Assembly: GCA_005880615.1 (NCBI GenBank)
Contig: VBID01000141.1
Span: 1-52,169 of the forward strand
Origin: Chloroflexota bacterium
GTDB lineage: Bacteria > Chloroflexota > Dormibacteria > CF-121
Length of the DNA stretch: 52,169 bases
Direction: 5' to 3'
The number at the start of each line of letters is the position of its first letter. Positions within the stretch are counted from its first letter, which is position 1. Shown piece after piece: positions 1 to 8,113 of the stretch. The translations under genes and the position numbers were made by a program. The notes under the pieces were generated by a model. The model saw nothing but the letters and a program-made list of their open reading frames with translations. It had not been told where the DNA came from and ran no database searches.

Positions 1-1395
1 CAGCCGCTCGGACTTGTCGATGGAGACGGTGCCCACCAGGACCGGGCGGGCCTGCCGGTTGAGCTCCACGATCTCGTCCACGACCGCGTTGAACTTGGCG
101 GCCTCGTTCTTGTAGATGACGTCCGAGTTGTCGGTGCGGACCATGGGCCGGTGGGTCGGGATCACCAGCACCTCGAGCTTGTAGATCTTGTGGAATTCTT
201 CGGCCTCGGTCACCGCCGTCCCGGTCATCCCGGCCAGCTTGTGATACAGGCGGAAGAAATTCTGGAAGGTGATGGTGGCCAGCGTCTGGTTCTCCTGCTG
301 GACCTTGACGCCCTCCTTGGCCTCCACCGCCTGGTGCAGGCCGTCTGACCAGCGGCGGCCGGGCATCTGGCGGCCGGTGAACTCATCGACGATGATGACC
401 TCGCCGTCCTTCACGATGTAGTCGCGGTCGCGCTTGTGCAGGAGGGTGGCCTTGAGCGCCTGGTTGATCTGGTGCGCCTCCTCCACGTGCTCCAGCTCGT
501 ACACGTTCTTGATCCCGGTCCAGCGCTCGATCTTGGCGATCCCCTCTTCGGTGAGGGACGCCGATTTGGTCTTCTCTTCCATGGTGTAATCGCTCGGCGA
601 GAGCCGGGCGATCAGGCGGGCATACTGGTAGTACTTCTCGGTGGGGTCGTTGGCCTGGCCCGAGATGATGAGCGGCGTGCGCGCCTCGTCGATGAGGATG
701 CTGTCCACCTCGTCCACGATGGCGTAGTGCAGCGTCCGCTGCACGCACTGGGACAGGTCGACCGCCATGTTATCGCGCAGGTAGTCGAAGCCAAACTCAT
801 TGTTGGTGCCGTAGGTGATGTCGGCGGCGTACGCCTCCTGGCGGCTGATGGGCCGCAGGTGCTGCAGCCGCGAGTCGGGGTGGGTCTCGTCCAGGTAGTC
901 CGGGTCATACCGCAGCGACATCTCGTGGCCGATGACCGCCACCGACATGCCCAGCCGGTGATAGATGGGTCCGTTCCAGCCGGCGTCGCGGCGAGCCAGG
1001 TAGTCGTTGACCGTGACCAGGTGGGCGCCCTTGCCCTCCAGCGCATTGAGATACAGGGGCAGCACGGCCACCAGGGTCTTGCCTTCGCCGGTCTTCATCT
1101 CGGCAATCTGGCCGTGGTGCAGCACCATGCCCCCCACCAGCTGGACATCGAACGGGCGCAGCCCGATCGCCCGGCGGGAGGCCTCCCGGACCACGGCAAA
1201 GGCCTCCACCAGCAGGTCGTCCACCGTCTCGCCGGCTTCCAGCCGCTGGCGGAAGTCGGCCGTCTTGGCCTCCAGCTGAGCATCGGATAGCGCCTGGATC
1301 AGCGGCTCCAACTCGGTGATCTGGGCGGCCACCGCCAGATGGCGCTTGACCTCTTTGGCGTTCGGGTCCCCGAGGACCTTGGTGATAATGCTCAT
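1..1395 (-). CDS. secA: Protein translocase subunit SecA, N-terminal part (runs off window start)
   Basis: SecA is the ATPase motor that drives preproteins through SecYEG. This ORF is missing from the ORF track because it has no stop in the window; I read it from ATG at 1395 through 465 open codons to base 1. The protein starts [16 protein letters not shown] and carries Walker A ([11 protein letters not shown]), the DEAD-like [16 protein letters not shown] and the family sequence [21 protein letters not shown]. The start is fixed by homology. No clear Shine-Dalgarno is seen (tttttcct precedes ATG). A cccggc-ggta-gccggg hairpin (1422-1437) and repeat copy A separate it from the upstream hpf gene. 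The C-terminal half lies outside the window. Confidence 0.97.
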   Translation of the reverse strand, partial: MSIITKVLGDPNAKEVKRHLAVAAQITELEPLIQALSDAQLEAKTADFRQRLEAGETVDDLLVEAFAVVREASRRAIGLRPFDVQLVGGMVLHHGQIAEMKTGEGKTLVAVLPLYLNALEGKGAHLVTVNDYLARRDAGWNGPIYHRLGMSVAVIGHEMSLRYDPDYLDETHPDSRLQHLRPISRQEAYAADITYGTNNEFGFDYLRDNMAVDLSQCVQRTLHYAIVDEVDSILIDEARTPLIISGQANDPTEKYYQYARLIARLSPSDYTMEEKTKSASLTEEGIAKIERWTGIKNVYELEHVEEAHQINQALKATLLHKRDRDYIVKDGEVIIVDEFTGRQMPGRRWSDGLHQAVEAKEGVKVQQENQTLATITFQNFFRLYHKLAGMTGTAVTEAEEFHKIYKLEVLVIPTHRPMVRTDNSDVIYKNEAAKFNAVVDEIVELNRQARPVLVGTVSIDKSERL

Positions 1396-1449
1396 AGGAA
1401 AAAGGACGCGAAGTTAGAATACCCGGCGGTAGCCGGGGCTAACCGCAGG

Positions 1450-1628
1450 AGCCCGGATCCACCGGTCAGGCGACGCAGATCGGGATGCGGGGCGTGCCGA
1501 GCCGAAGGAGGCGACGAGCACGGGAGGGAGCGCATCCGTCGATGCGTGACCGAGCGCGCGCAGGAGACGACGCCCGGATCGGCCGCCTCCGCGCCCGAGA
1601 TGCCAGCTTGATCCGGTGGATTCGGGCT
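1450..1628 (+). repeat. Palindromic 179-bp repeat, copy A
   Basis: This is a full-length copy between hpf and secA. Its ends are agcccggatccaccgg and ccggtggattcgggct, which are inverted repeats matching at 15 of 16 positions. A central hairpin cgcatc-CGTC-gatgcg lies at 1531-1546, preceded by ggagggag and followed by tgac. The last base of the element supplies the final A of the hpf TAA stop codon (read on the minus strand). No coding capacity or target duplication is seen. It lies antisense to the hpf-secA transcript. Confidence 0.9.
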
Positions 1629-2164
1629 TAGCGCAGCGCCGCCTCGACCAGCCCCAGGCTGCCGTTGCGCCGCCGGTAGAGGATATTGACCTCCTGGCTG
1701 TCTTCGTTGAGGAAGACGAAGAAGCTGTGGCCCAGGTCGGTCATCTCGGTCTTGGCCTGCTCCTCCGAGATGGGCTGGAGGTGGAAGCGCTTGATCTTGG
1801 CCACCCCGTTGAGGCGCGTCTCGCTGGGGACCGCCGACTCGGCCTCTTCGGCCTTGCCCTTGCGCCGGCTGCGCAGCCGCTCCTTGTGCTGGCGGATCTG
1901 CCGGTCCATCTTGTCGACCACCAGGTCGACCGCCTCGTTCACGTGCTCCGACGCCTGGACCGCCTTCAGGATGGTGCCGTTGACGTGCACTACCAGGCGG
2001 GCCACCTTCATCGTTTCCAGGCTCTTGTTTTTTTCGGTGGCGAGTTCCATGCGAGCTTCCATGATCTGGTCGAAGTGCCGGGTGAGCTTCTCCAGCTTGC
2101 CCTGGGCGTAGGCCCTCATCCGGGGATCGGCGGCCGCCTTCTTGGCCTGAATCAAGACCTTCAT
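1628..2164 (-). CDS. hpf: Ribosome hibernation promoting factor, long form
   Basis: This 178-residue protein has two parts. The N-terminal RaiA/YfiA domain (about 1-100) begins MKVLIQAKKAAADPRMRAYA and binds the 30S subunit. The C-terminal domain (about 120-175) has the family sequence GHSFFVFLNEDSQEVNILYR, which in long HPFs mediates 70S dimerisation. Length and architecture fit long HPF rather than the short enterobacterial form. ATG is preceded by gggagg at good spacing, and a TATACT -10 box lies about 50 bases upstream. It sits directly upstream of secA, as in many Gram-positive relatives. Its TAA stop uses the first base of repeat copy A. Alternative symbol: raiA. Confidence 0.95.
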   Translation of the reverse strand: MKVLIQAKKAAADPRMRAYAQGKLEKLTRHFDQIMEARMELATEKNKSLETMKVARLVVHVNGTILKAVQASEHVNEAVDLVVDKMDRQIRQHKERLRSRRKGKAEEAESAVPSETRLNGVAKIKRFHLQPISEEQAKTEMTDLGHSFFVFLNEDSQEVNILYRRRNGSLGLVEAALR

Positions 2165-2210
2165 CTGCGCAGCCTCCCGCAGTGAGATCTGGTCGCGTCC
2201 GTGTGCTCAC

Positions 2211-2216
2211 AGTATA
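2211..2216 (-). promoter_or_regulatory. Candidate -10 box for hpf
   Basis: On the minus strand TATACT matches the sigma-70 -10 consensus at five of six positions and lies about 47 bases before the hpf ATG, giving a likely leader of about 40 nt. No good -35 hexamer is seen at 17 bases; a G/C-rich inverted repeat (ggggg-cagat-ccccc) occupies that place. Assignment is by pattern only. Confidence 0.4.
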
Positions 2217-2245
2217 GATACCGGGGGGCAGATCCCCCCGTCTTC

Positions 2246-2297
2246 GGCGGCGTCAAGACTCGCTCGCACCGGCTCGCTCCTGTGTCTTGACCCCGCC
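2246..2297. other. Long hairpin in tad-hpf intergenic region
   Basis: An 8-bp perfect stem (gtcaagac/gtcttgac) extended by ggcg/cgcc encloses a loop with repeated gctcg units. It lies between the last tad-locus ORF and hpf, next to two other small hairpins (ggggg-cagat-ccccc at about 2224 and ggcc-gaaa-ggcc at about 2334). It may end the tad transcript, though no T-tract follows, or it may be a repeat whose other copies are outside the window. The rest of 2165-2362 shows no gene. Confidence 0.45.
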
Positions 2298-2362
2298 GGA
2301 TCGTCGTGCTGATGCACGCCGATCCCCCCCTCGGCCGAAAGGCCGTTCCGGCCCCGGGCCGC

Positions 2363-2470
2363 CTAGGCAACGACGGGTTGCTGGCTCAGGACCATGATCC
2401 CGCTCACCAGCAGGCTGGCGGCGGCGGTGCGAAGGACTGCCAGCAGGGCGCCCAGCGGCCGCCGGCTCAT
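2363..2470 (-). CDS. Small single-pass membrane ORF (35 aa) coupled to cpaF
   Basis: This ORF is too short for its own line in the track; it is the tail of a shadow ORF. ATG at 2470 overlaps the cpaF stop as ATGA, the standard coupling geometry of this genome. The peptide MSRRPLGALLAVLRTAAASL continues into LVSGIMVLSQQPVVA. It has a positively charged start followed by about 20 hydrophobic residues, so it could be a single transmembrane segment. I do not recognise a family. It could be a pilus accessory micro-protein or chance read-through of GC-rich sequence. Confidence 0.4.
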   Translation of the reverse strand: MSRRPLGALLAVLRTAAASLLVSGIMVLSQQPVVA

Positions 2471-3630
2471 GCCGCGCGGCGTTCCGGCCCGCCCTGGCCA
2501 CTCTCGCCGGCCCGGCGGTCTGGGAAGACCCGTGACAGCTCCGGTGGGATCGGCACGCCGGCGGCGAACAGCTTGTCCATGATGTGCGGCCGGATCCCGG
2601 TGGGACGGAACACGCCTTTGATGTTGCCCTGCTTGTCCACCCCATGGGACTCGAACAGGAAGATCTCTTGCATGGTGATGGTGTCGCCTTCCATGCCGGT
2701 GATCTCGGTGATGCTGGTGACCTTGCGACCGCCGTCCCGCATCCGGGACAGCTGGACGATCAGGTCGACGGCGGAGGCCACCTGCTGCCGGATGGCCCGC
2801 ATGGGGAGGTCGATGCCGGCCATCAGCACCATCGTCTCCAGCCGGGACAGCGCATCGCGAGTGCTGTTGGCATGGAGGGTGGTCAACGATCCATCGTGGC
2901 CGGTGTTCATGGCCTGCAACATGTCCAGGGCCTCGCCGGCACGACACTCGCCAACCACGATCCGATCGGGGCGCATACGGAGGGAGTTGATGACCAGGTC
3001 GCGGATGGCGACCCGATGCTCCCCGTTGAGGTCGGGCGGCCGCGATTCCATGCGGCAGACGTGCTCCTGATGGAGCTGGAGCTCGGCCGCATCCTCAATG
3101 GTCACGATCCGTTCGTCCGTCGGGATGAACGACGAGCAGACGTTGAGCAGGGTGGTCTTCCCGGTACCGGTCCCGCCCGAGATGAGCAGGTTGGCGCGGG
3201 CCATGACGCAGGCTTTCAGGAAGCCGACCGCCTCCGGGCTGATGGTGCCAAAGTTGACCAGGTCCTCGGCCTGATACGGGTCCCGCGAGAACTTTCGGAT
3301 GGTCAGCATGGGGCCGTCGAGGGCAATCGGGGCAATGACGGCGTTCACCCGGGAGCCGTCCAGCAACCGGGCATCGACCATCGGGGTGCGGAAGTCGATC
3401 CGCCGGCCGACCGCGGAGACGATGAAGTCGATGACCCGCAGCAGGTGGTTCTCATCGTCGAACTTCCGGTCCGTGAGCAGGATCTTGCCGGCCCGTTCGA
3501 CGTAGATGTTTTCGGGTCCGTTGACCATGACTTCGGTCAGACTCTGGTCGAGAACGAGGTCGCGGATGGGGCCCAGCGCGTCGTAATAGCGCTGCAGCTC
3601 ATCGTGCGAAACCTCCGAGGCGTTGACCAT
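2467..3630 (-). CDS. cpaF: Tad/Flp pilus assembly ATPase CpaF (first copy)
   Basis: This is a secretion ATPase of the CpaF/TadA (VirB11-like) family, which powers Tad pilus assembly on the cytoplasmic face. Walker A is ISGGTGTGKTTLLN, and IVTIEDAAELQLHQEHV, RPDRIVVGECRAGEALDML and GHDGSLTTLHANS are the Asp-box, Walker B and His-box regions. The track ORF starts at 3975, but family alignment and the motif aaggag 8 bases upstream favour ATG at 3630, giving 387 residues. That ATG overlaps the comF stop (TGATG), suggesting coupled translation. It is a second, shorter paralogue of the CpaF at 6581-8011 and lacks the long disordered N-terminus of that copy. Confidence 0.93.
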   Translation of the reverse strand: MVNASEVSHDELQRYYDALGPIRDLVLDQSLTEVMVNGPENIYVERAGKILLTDRKFDDENHLLRVIDFIVSAVGRRIDFRTPMVDARLLDGSRVNAVIAPIALDGPMLTIRKFSRDPYQAEDLVNFGTISPEAVGFLKACVMARANLLISGGTGTGKTTLLNVCSSFIPTDERIVTIEDAAELQLHQEHVCRMESRPPDLNGEHRVAIRDLVINSLRMRPDRIVVGECRAGEALDMLQAMNTGHDGSLTTLHANSTRDALSRLETMVLMAGIDLPMRAIRQQVASAVDLIVQLSRMRDGGRKVTSITEITGMEGDTITMQEIFLFESHGVDKQGNIKGVFRPTGIRPHIMDKLFAAGVPIPPELSRVFPDRRAGESGQGGPERRAA

Positions 3631-4319
3631 CAGGTGTGCTCTCCTTGAACAGGAGTCTCGGGCAGGCGAACTCTGCCCGATGTAACGAGCCCACCCGGCA
3701 AAGTTTGCACCGGCGCGACAGCCAGGACCAGGTAGCCCGAGAACCGCCCACCGACGTCGGCGAGAGCCTGGGCGGCCGCCTGGAGCGTGGCCCCGGTGGT
3801 GGCGACGTCGTCCACCAGGGCCAGCCCGGGCGGAGGCGGATTCGGGGCGGCCCAGCGGAAGGCGCCGGCCACGTTGCCCTGACGCGCCGCCTGATCCAGT
3901 CCCACCTGCGGCGGTGTATCCCGGTCGCGGGTCAGGCCGGCCTGCAGCGGGAGGCCCAGTCGGGGCGCCAGGCACCGGGCCAGCCGTTCCGCCTGGTTGA
4001 ATCCGCGGGCCCGCTGCCGGGCCGGGTGCAGGGGAATGAATGTGAGCCCGGTGGGGCGGATGCTGGCCGCCTGCACGGCGCCTGCCAGGTGGCCGGCCAG
4101 GGCGGCGGCCAGCTGGGGCCGGCCGCGATATTTATAGGTGTGGATGGCGTGTTGCCAGGCGCCCTCCAGCCGCCCGGCGGCGATCAACGGGGTGCCGTCC
4201 AACCACGCGATCGGGAGCGGGCGGACGCTGGCGGCACACGCCGGGCACCAGCCTGACCCGGGCTCTCGGCAGCCCGCGCATCGCGGGGGAAACAGCAGGT
4301 CGAGCAGCGCCGCGCTCAG
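3630..4319 (-). CDS. comF: ComF-family phosphoribosyltransferase-like protein
   Basis: ComF proteins act in DNA uptake in competent bacteria and have a phosphoribosyltransferase fold. The sequence shows the N-terminal zinc-type cysteines (LFPPRCAGC...WCPAC), the middle YKYRGRPQLA, the RARGFNQAERLA block and the PRPP loop LALVDDVATTGATL. The track places the start at ATG 4406, which would overlap the DUF192 gene by 91 bases. Family N-termini align instead with a CTG at 4319 that overlaps the DUF192 stop as CTGA, so I use that. The stop overlaps cpaF. Placement inside a Tad locus hints at shared regulation of pilus and uptake; this is inference. Confidence 0.85.
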   Translation of the reverse strand: MSAALLDLLFPPRCAGCREPGSGWCPACAASVRPLPIAWLDGTPLIAAGRLEGAWQHAIHTYKYRGRPQLAAALAGHLAGAVQAASIRPTGLTFIPLHPARQRARGFNQAERLARCLAPRLGLPLQAGLTRDRDTPPQVGLDQAARQGNVAGAFRWAAPNPPPPGLALVDDVATTGATLQAAAQALADVGGRFSGYLVLAVAPVQTLPGGLVTSGRVRLPETPVQGEHT

Positions 4320-4660
4320 GCCGAGAGCGCCAGGCGGTCCCCCCGCTCCAGGTGCAGCCGCTTGGCAGTCCCGGCGGGGAGCTCGGCCACCCGGTCCGCT
4401 TTCCACACGAGCGGGATTAGCCCAATCCAGGGGAGCAGCCGGTGATAGACCTTGACCACCGTATTCGACTTGTCCAGGAACACGGCATCGATGGGAAAGC
4501 GCATGAACATCATGTGGATGCCATTGCAGCGATAGATCAACAAGCCCCCGCCGGCCGGGATGGAGCGCCGGAACATCAGGCCCATCCCCTGGGTGTAGAG
4601 ATTGGTGGCCTCTTCCAGCGGCTGGGCGACGATGGTCCCGTCGGTCTTAGTTAGGCGCAA
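4316..4660 (-). CDS. DUF192 family protein
   Basis: This 114-residue protein has the DUF192 signature: YTQGMGLMFRRSIPAGGGLL, then MMFMRFPIDAVFLD, then ending KADRVAELPAGTAKRLHLERGD. Most family members carry a signal peptide, but none is visible here, so this one is probably cytoplasmic. Function of the family is not established. It lies between tadC and comF on the same strand and shares four bases with comF, so it is likely co-transcribed. DUF192 genes next to Tad pilus genes recur in high-GC Gram-positive-type genomes, from memory of such loci. Confidence 0.88.
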   Translation of the reverse strand: MRLTKTDGTIVAQPLEEATNLYTQGMGLMFRRSIPAGGGLLIYRCNGIHMMFMRFPIDAVFLDKSNTVVKVYHRLLPWIGLIPLVWKADRVAELPAGTAKRLHLERGDRLALSA

Positions 4661-4706
4661 AACTTCTCCCTTGAATCATACCGCACGGGCCGCGCCGGAC
4701 GAAAGC

Positions 4707-5630
4707 TTATTTGTGCTGGAAGGTATGGATGATGATGATGACGGCCGGGCCCATCAGGACGATGAACAGGGTTGGGAAGATGCACCCGATCATCGGGAAC
4801 AACATCTTCAGGGGTGCCTGGGCCGCCTGCTCTTCCGCCCGCTGCCGGCGCCGGCGGCGCATTTCCTCGGACTGGATGCGCAGCACTTTCGCGATCCCCA
4901 CGCCGAGCTGTTCAGACTGGATGAGGGCCTGGGTGAAGGTATGCAGTTCTTCCACTCCCGAACGCCGCCCCATCTCGTCCAGCGCCTCCAAGCGCGGCCG
5001 GCCCAGTCGGATCTCGTTCAGCACCTGGGCGAACTCATCGGTGAGCGAGTTGTGGAACTTCTCGATCAGGCGGCCGATGGCGGCGTCGAAGCCCAGCCCG
5101 GCCTCCACCGAGATGGTCAGCAGGTCCAGGGCGTTGGGGAGAGCCAGCCGCAGCTCTTTCTGGCGGCCCTTCATCTTGCCGTTGAGCCAGACATCGGGCA
5201 TATAGCGGCCCAGGGCGCCCGCCGCCACCACCAGCGCGGCCTGGACTGGCAGCTTGATCCCCAGGACAAGGGTGAACCACAGCCCCAGGGTGCCGAAGAC
5301 CAGCAGGGCAATCACCTTGAGCACTTCGAAGGCGTTGACACTGAGGCCGTACGGACGGCCGGCCAGGTTCAGCTTGTTCTGCATCACGACCTGCCGGTTC
5401 TTGGCCATCCGGGAGGTGAGCAGGGACCCGAGCCGGTCCAGGGCCGGCCTGACGAACCGTTCGGTGAACGGCAGCGACAGCTCGATCTCATCGAGGGTGA
5501 GGTTGTGATCCCGATACTGCGACAGGCGCTCGGCAATCAGGTCGGCGCGGGGCTTGGCCGTGACAGCCTGGAAAAAGATCAGGACTCCGCCAAACGCCAC
5601 GATCCCGAAGATGACTTGGAAAATATTCAA
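4707..5630 (-). CDS. tadC: Tad pilus inner-membrane platform protein TadC
   Basis: This is a type II secretion F-domain protein, the TadC half of the Tad platform. The N-terminus holds a hydrophobic segment (NIFQVIFGIVAFGGVLIFF). The F domain shows LRLALPNALDLLTISVEAGL and VEELHTFTQALIQSEQLG, and C-terminal membrane segments follow around MLFPMIGCIFPTLFIVLMG. The track start at 5729 overlaps tadB. The better start is TTG at 5630, eight bases after the tadB stop, with an upstream aggtg, giving 307 residues. It pairs with TadB to form the platform that CpaF ATPase works on. Confidence 0.92.
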   Translation of the reverse strand: MNIFQVIFGIVAFGGVLIFFQAVTAKPRADLIAERLSQYRDHNLTLDEIELSLPFTERFVRPALDRLGSLLTSRMAKNRQVVMQNKLNLAGRPYGLSVNAFEVLKVIALLVFGTLGLWFTLVLGIKLPVQAALVVAAGALGRYMPDVWLNGKMKGRQKELRLALPNALDLLTISVEAGLGFDAAIGRLIEKFHNSLTDEFAQVLNEIRLGRPRLEALDEMGRRSGVEELHTFTQALIQSEQLGVGIAKVLRIQSEEMRRRRRQRAEEQAAQAPLKMLFPMIGCIFPTLFIVLMGPAVIIIIHTFQHK

Positions 5631-5638
5631 GGCTACAC

Positions 5639-6580
5639 CTATACCTCGATGTTTGTGATCTTGCTGATGATGCCGTAGCCGATCGCGATCGAGATGAGAC
5701 CGATGCCGATCAGGACATAGCCCAGCCACTCATGGAAGAGGGGCGTGATATAGCTCGGGCTGATGAAGGTCAGGACGAGCGCCAGCGCGAAGGGCAGACC
5801 GGTGATGATGTAGCCCGATGCGCGGGCCTGGGCGGTGAGGGTGCGGATCTCGCCCTGGATCCGGATCCGTTCGCGGATGGTGAAGGCGATGGTGTCCAGG
5901 ATTTCGGCCAGGTTGCCGCCGACCACCCGGTGGATCTGGACGGCGGTGACCATCAGGTCAAAGTCCTCGCTCTCGATGCGCTTGACCATGTGCTGCAGGG
6001 CGTCGTCCACGGCCACGCCCAGGTTCATCTCGCGGACGGCGCGGCCGAACTCATCGGCCATGGGTGGCGAGGAGCTCTTGGCGATGGTCGCCATGGCCTG
6101 GGCGAAGGAGTAGCCGGCCTTGAGCGCGTTCGAGAGCAGGACGATGGTGTCGCCCAGCTGGTTGTTGAACGCCTTCAGCCGGCGCCGCTGCCGAAACTTC
6201 AGATAGAAACCGGGGCCGAAGTACCCGACCGGGATCCCGAACACGGCCAGGAACACGTTGTGGAAGCGCAGGTAGATGACCAGCACCAGCACCACGATGA
6301 GGCCAATGACCAGGATCACGTACTCCGAGACGCGCAGCTTGAGGTCGGCCCGCATGAGCTCATCGGCCAACCCCGACGTCCGACCGCCTTTGCGCGTCAG
6401 GCGCTTGTTGAAGCCCTCCAGCATGCCGTCTACCAGGCCGCCCTTGCCCGAGCCGCCGGCCGCGGGATTGTAGGCATCCATGTGCAGGTCTGGGTCCGAG
6501 GAACCCCGGTTGGCCGCCAGCCCCATGAAGATGATCAGGACGCCAACCGCTGCCGCCAGGCCGATGAAGATGGTGGTCAC
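5639..6580 (-). CDS. tadB: Tad pilus inner-membrane platform protein TadB
   Basis: This 313-residue type II secretion F-domain protein has an N-terminal membrane helix (IFIGLAAAVGVLIIFMGLA), central helices, the F-domain core (LSNALKAGYSFAQAMATIA, EDFDLMVTAVQIHRVVGGNL) and two C-terminal helices. The start is GTG at 6580, directly after the stop of the upstream cpaF. Order cpaF-tadB-tadC is the standard Tad operon core. No secretin, TadE/F pseudopilin or prepilin peptidase gene is present in this window. Confidence 0.93.
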   Translation of the reverse strand: MTTIFIGLAAAVGVLIIFMGLAANRGSSDPDLHMDAYNPAAGGSGKGGLVDGMLEGFNKRLTRKGGRTSGLADELMRADLKLRVSEYVILVIGLIVVLVLVIYLRFHNVFLAVFGIPVGYFGPGFYLKFRQRRRLKAFNNQLGDTIVLLSNALKAGYSFAQAMATIAKSSSPPMADEFGRAVREMNLGVAVDDALQHMVKRIESEDFDLMVTAVQIHRVVGGNLAEILDTIAFTIRERIRIQGEIRTLTAQARASGYIITGLPFALALVLTFISPSYITPLFHEWLGYVLIGIGLISIAIGYGIISKITNIEV

Positions 6581-8011
6581 CTAGGCGCCTCCTTTTCCGG
6601 CGGGATCCGGCACCGGCTTGAACAAGTCCTTGGACACGCCCTCGCCGGACGATTGCATGTGGTCGAAATACTTGGGCATAATGCCGGTGGGCGTGAAGTA
6701 GCCCTGCACCCTGCCGTCTTCGCCTACGCCGGTTTGCTTGAACACAAAAATGTCCTGCGTTTTAATCTGGTCGCCGTGCAGTCCGATGACTTCACTGATG
6801 GCGATGACCTTTCGCTGACCATCTCGAAGGCGGCTCTGCTGCACGATGACGTTTATGGCGGAGCTGATCTGCTCCCGGATGGCCCGAGACGGCAACTCGG
6901 CTCCCGCCATTAACACCAACGTTTCCAGGCGGTTCAAACTGTCATGTGGCGAGTTGGCGTGGATGGTCGTTAACGATCCGTCATGACCGGTGTTCATGGC
7001 CTGGAGCATGTCCAGGGCCTCGCCCCCGCGACACTCGCCGACCACGATCCGATCTGGCCGCATACGAAGGGCGTTGACGACCAGGTCGCGGATCGCGATC
7101 CGCCCCCGGCCCTCGACGTTGGCGGGTCGTGACTCAAGTGTTACAACGTGGTCCTGGTTCAGCTGGAGCTCGGCCGCGTCCTCCACGGTCACGATCCGCT
7201 CTTCCTCCGGGATGAAACTGGAGAGGACGTTGAGGGTGGTGGTCTTGCCGGAGCCGGTCCCTCCGGAGACCAGGATGTTCAGGCGGGACCGCACGGCGGC
7301 CCGGCAGAAATTCGCCATGGGCTCGGTGATCGTCCCGAATTTGATCAGGTCGTTGATCATGTAGGGCGTTTTGGAGAACTTCCGGATGGTCAGGATGGCG
7401 CCGTTCAACGCCAGCGGCGGGATGATGACATTGACACGGGACCCGTCCTTGAGCCGAGCGTCCACCATGGGCGAGCTCTCATCGATCCGCCGGCCGATGG
7501 TGGACACGATCCGATCGATGACTCGGCGCAGCTGCGAATCACTTTCGAACTGGATGCTGCTCAGGGTGAGCTTGCCCTTCTGTTCGACGAACACCTGGTT
7601 GGGGCCGTTCACCATGATTTCGGTGATGGCCGGATCATTCACCAGCGACTCGATGGGGCCCAGCCCCAGGAAGTCGTGCAGCACGGAGTCCTGCAGCTTC
7701 TGCTTTTCGAGCTTGGTCATGGTCAGCCCCAGCTCGGCCACCACGGCATCGAGCAGCTCCACGATGCGGGCGGCCGTCTCGTCCTGGCTCTGCTCCTCGG
7801 TCTGGTCGATCTCCTCGATCAGGCGGGCCTGGAGTCGGACCTTGACGCGCTCCGTGGTCTGCTCGAAGGGAGTCCGGGGCCGAGCCGACGCCGTATTCAT
7901 CCGGCCCTGCGGGGGCCGGGCCGCCGCCTGGCCGGCCTGGGGCACGTAGGCCCCTTCCGGCAGGCTGGGGTCGGGCCCCTGCTGCTTCTGAACCCGATCC
8001 AGGAGGGACAC
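6581..8011 (-). CDS. cpaF: Tad/Flp pilus assembly ATPase CpaF (second copy)
   Basis: This is a 476-residue CpaF/TadA ATPase with a roughly 50-residue Pro/Ala/Gln-rich N-terminus, an N-terminal CpaF domain (IDQTEEQSQDETAARIVELL), Walker A VSGGTGSGKTTTLN, then VTVEDAAELQLNQDHV, RPDRIVVGECRGGEALDML and GHDGSLTTIHANSPHDSLNR. The start is GTG at 8011. It directly precedes tadB and tadC, so it is the canonical pilus motor. The first copy, further down the operon, may be a second motor (for example for retraction or another substrate) or a duplicate. The C-terminus ends with a Pro-rich tail. Confidence 0.95.
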   Translation of the reverse strand: MSLLDRVQKQQGPDPSLPEGAYVPQAGQAAARPPQGRMNTASARPRTPFEQTTERVKVRLQARLIEEIDQTEEQSQDETAARIVELLDAVVAELGLTMTKLEKQKLQDSVLHDFLGLGPIESLVNDPAITEIMVNGPNQVFVEQKGKLTLSSIQFESDSQLRRVIDRIVSTIGRRIDESSPMVDARLKDGSRVNVIIPPLALNGAILTIRKFSKTPYMINDLIKFGTITEPMANFCRAAVRSRLNILVSGGTGSGKTTTLNVLSSFIPEEERIVTVEDAAELQLNQDHVVTLESRPANVEGRGRIAIRDLVVNALRMRPDRIVVGECRGGEALDMLQAMNTGHDGSLTTIHANSPHDSLNRLETLVLMAGAELPSRAIREQISSAINVIVQQSRLRDGQRKVIAISEVIGLHGDQIKTQDIFVFKQTGVGEDGRVQGYFTPTGIMPKYFDHMQSSGEGVSKDLFKPVPDPAGKGGA

Positions 8012-8113
8012 GGCTAGACCCGGCCCTGGCCATTACTACGCCCTGTGGTCGACCACTGGACGGAGCGTGACCTTTGAGAGCGGGCGGGGATGCGGAAAGT
8101 GGGGTGCATAGGT

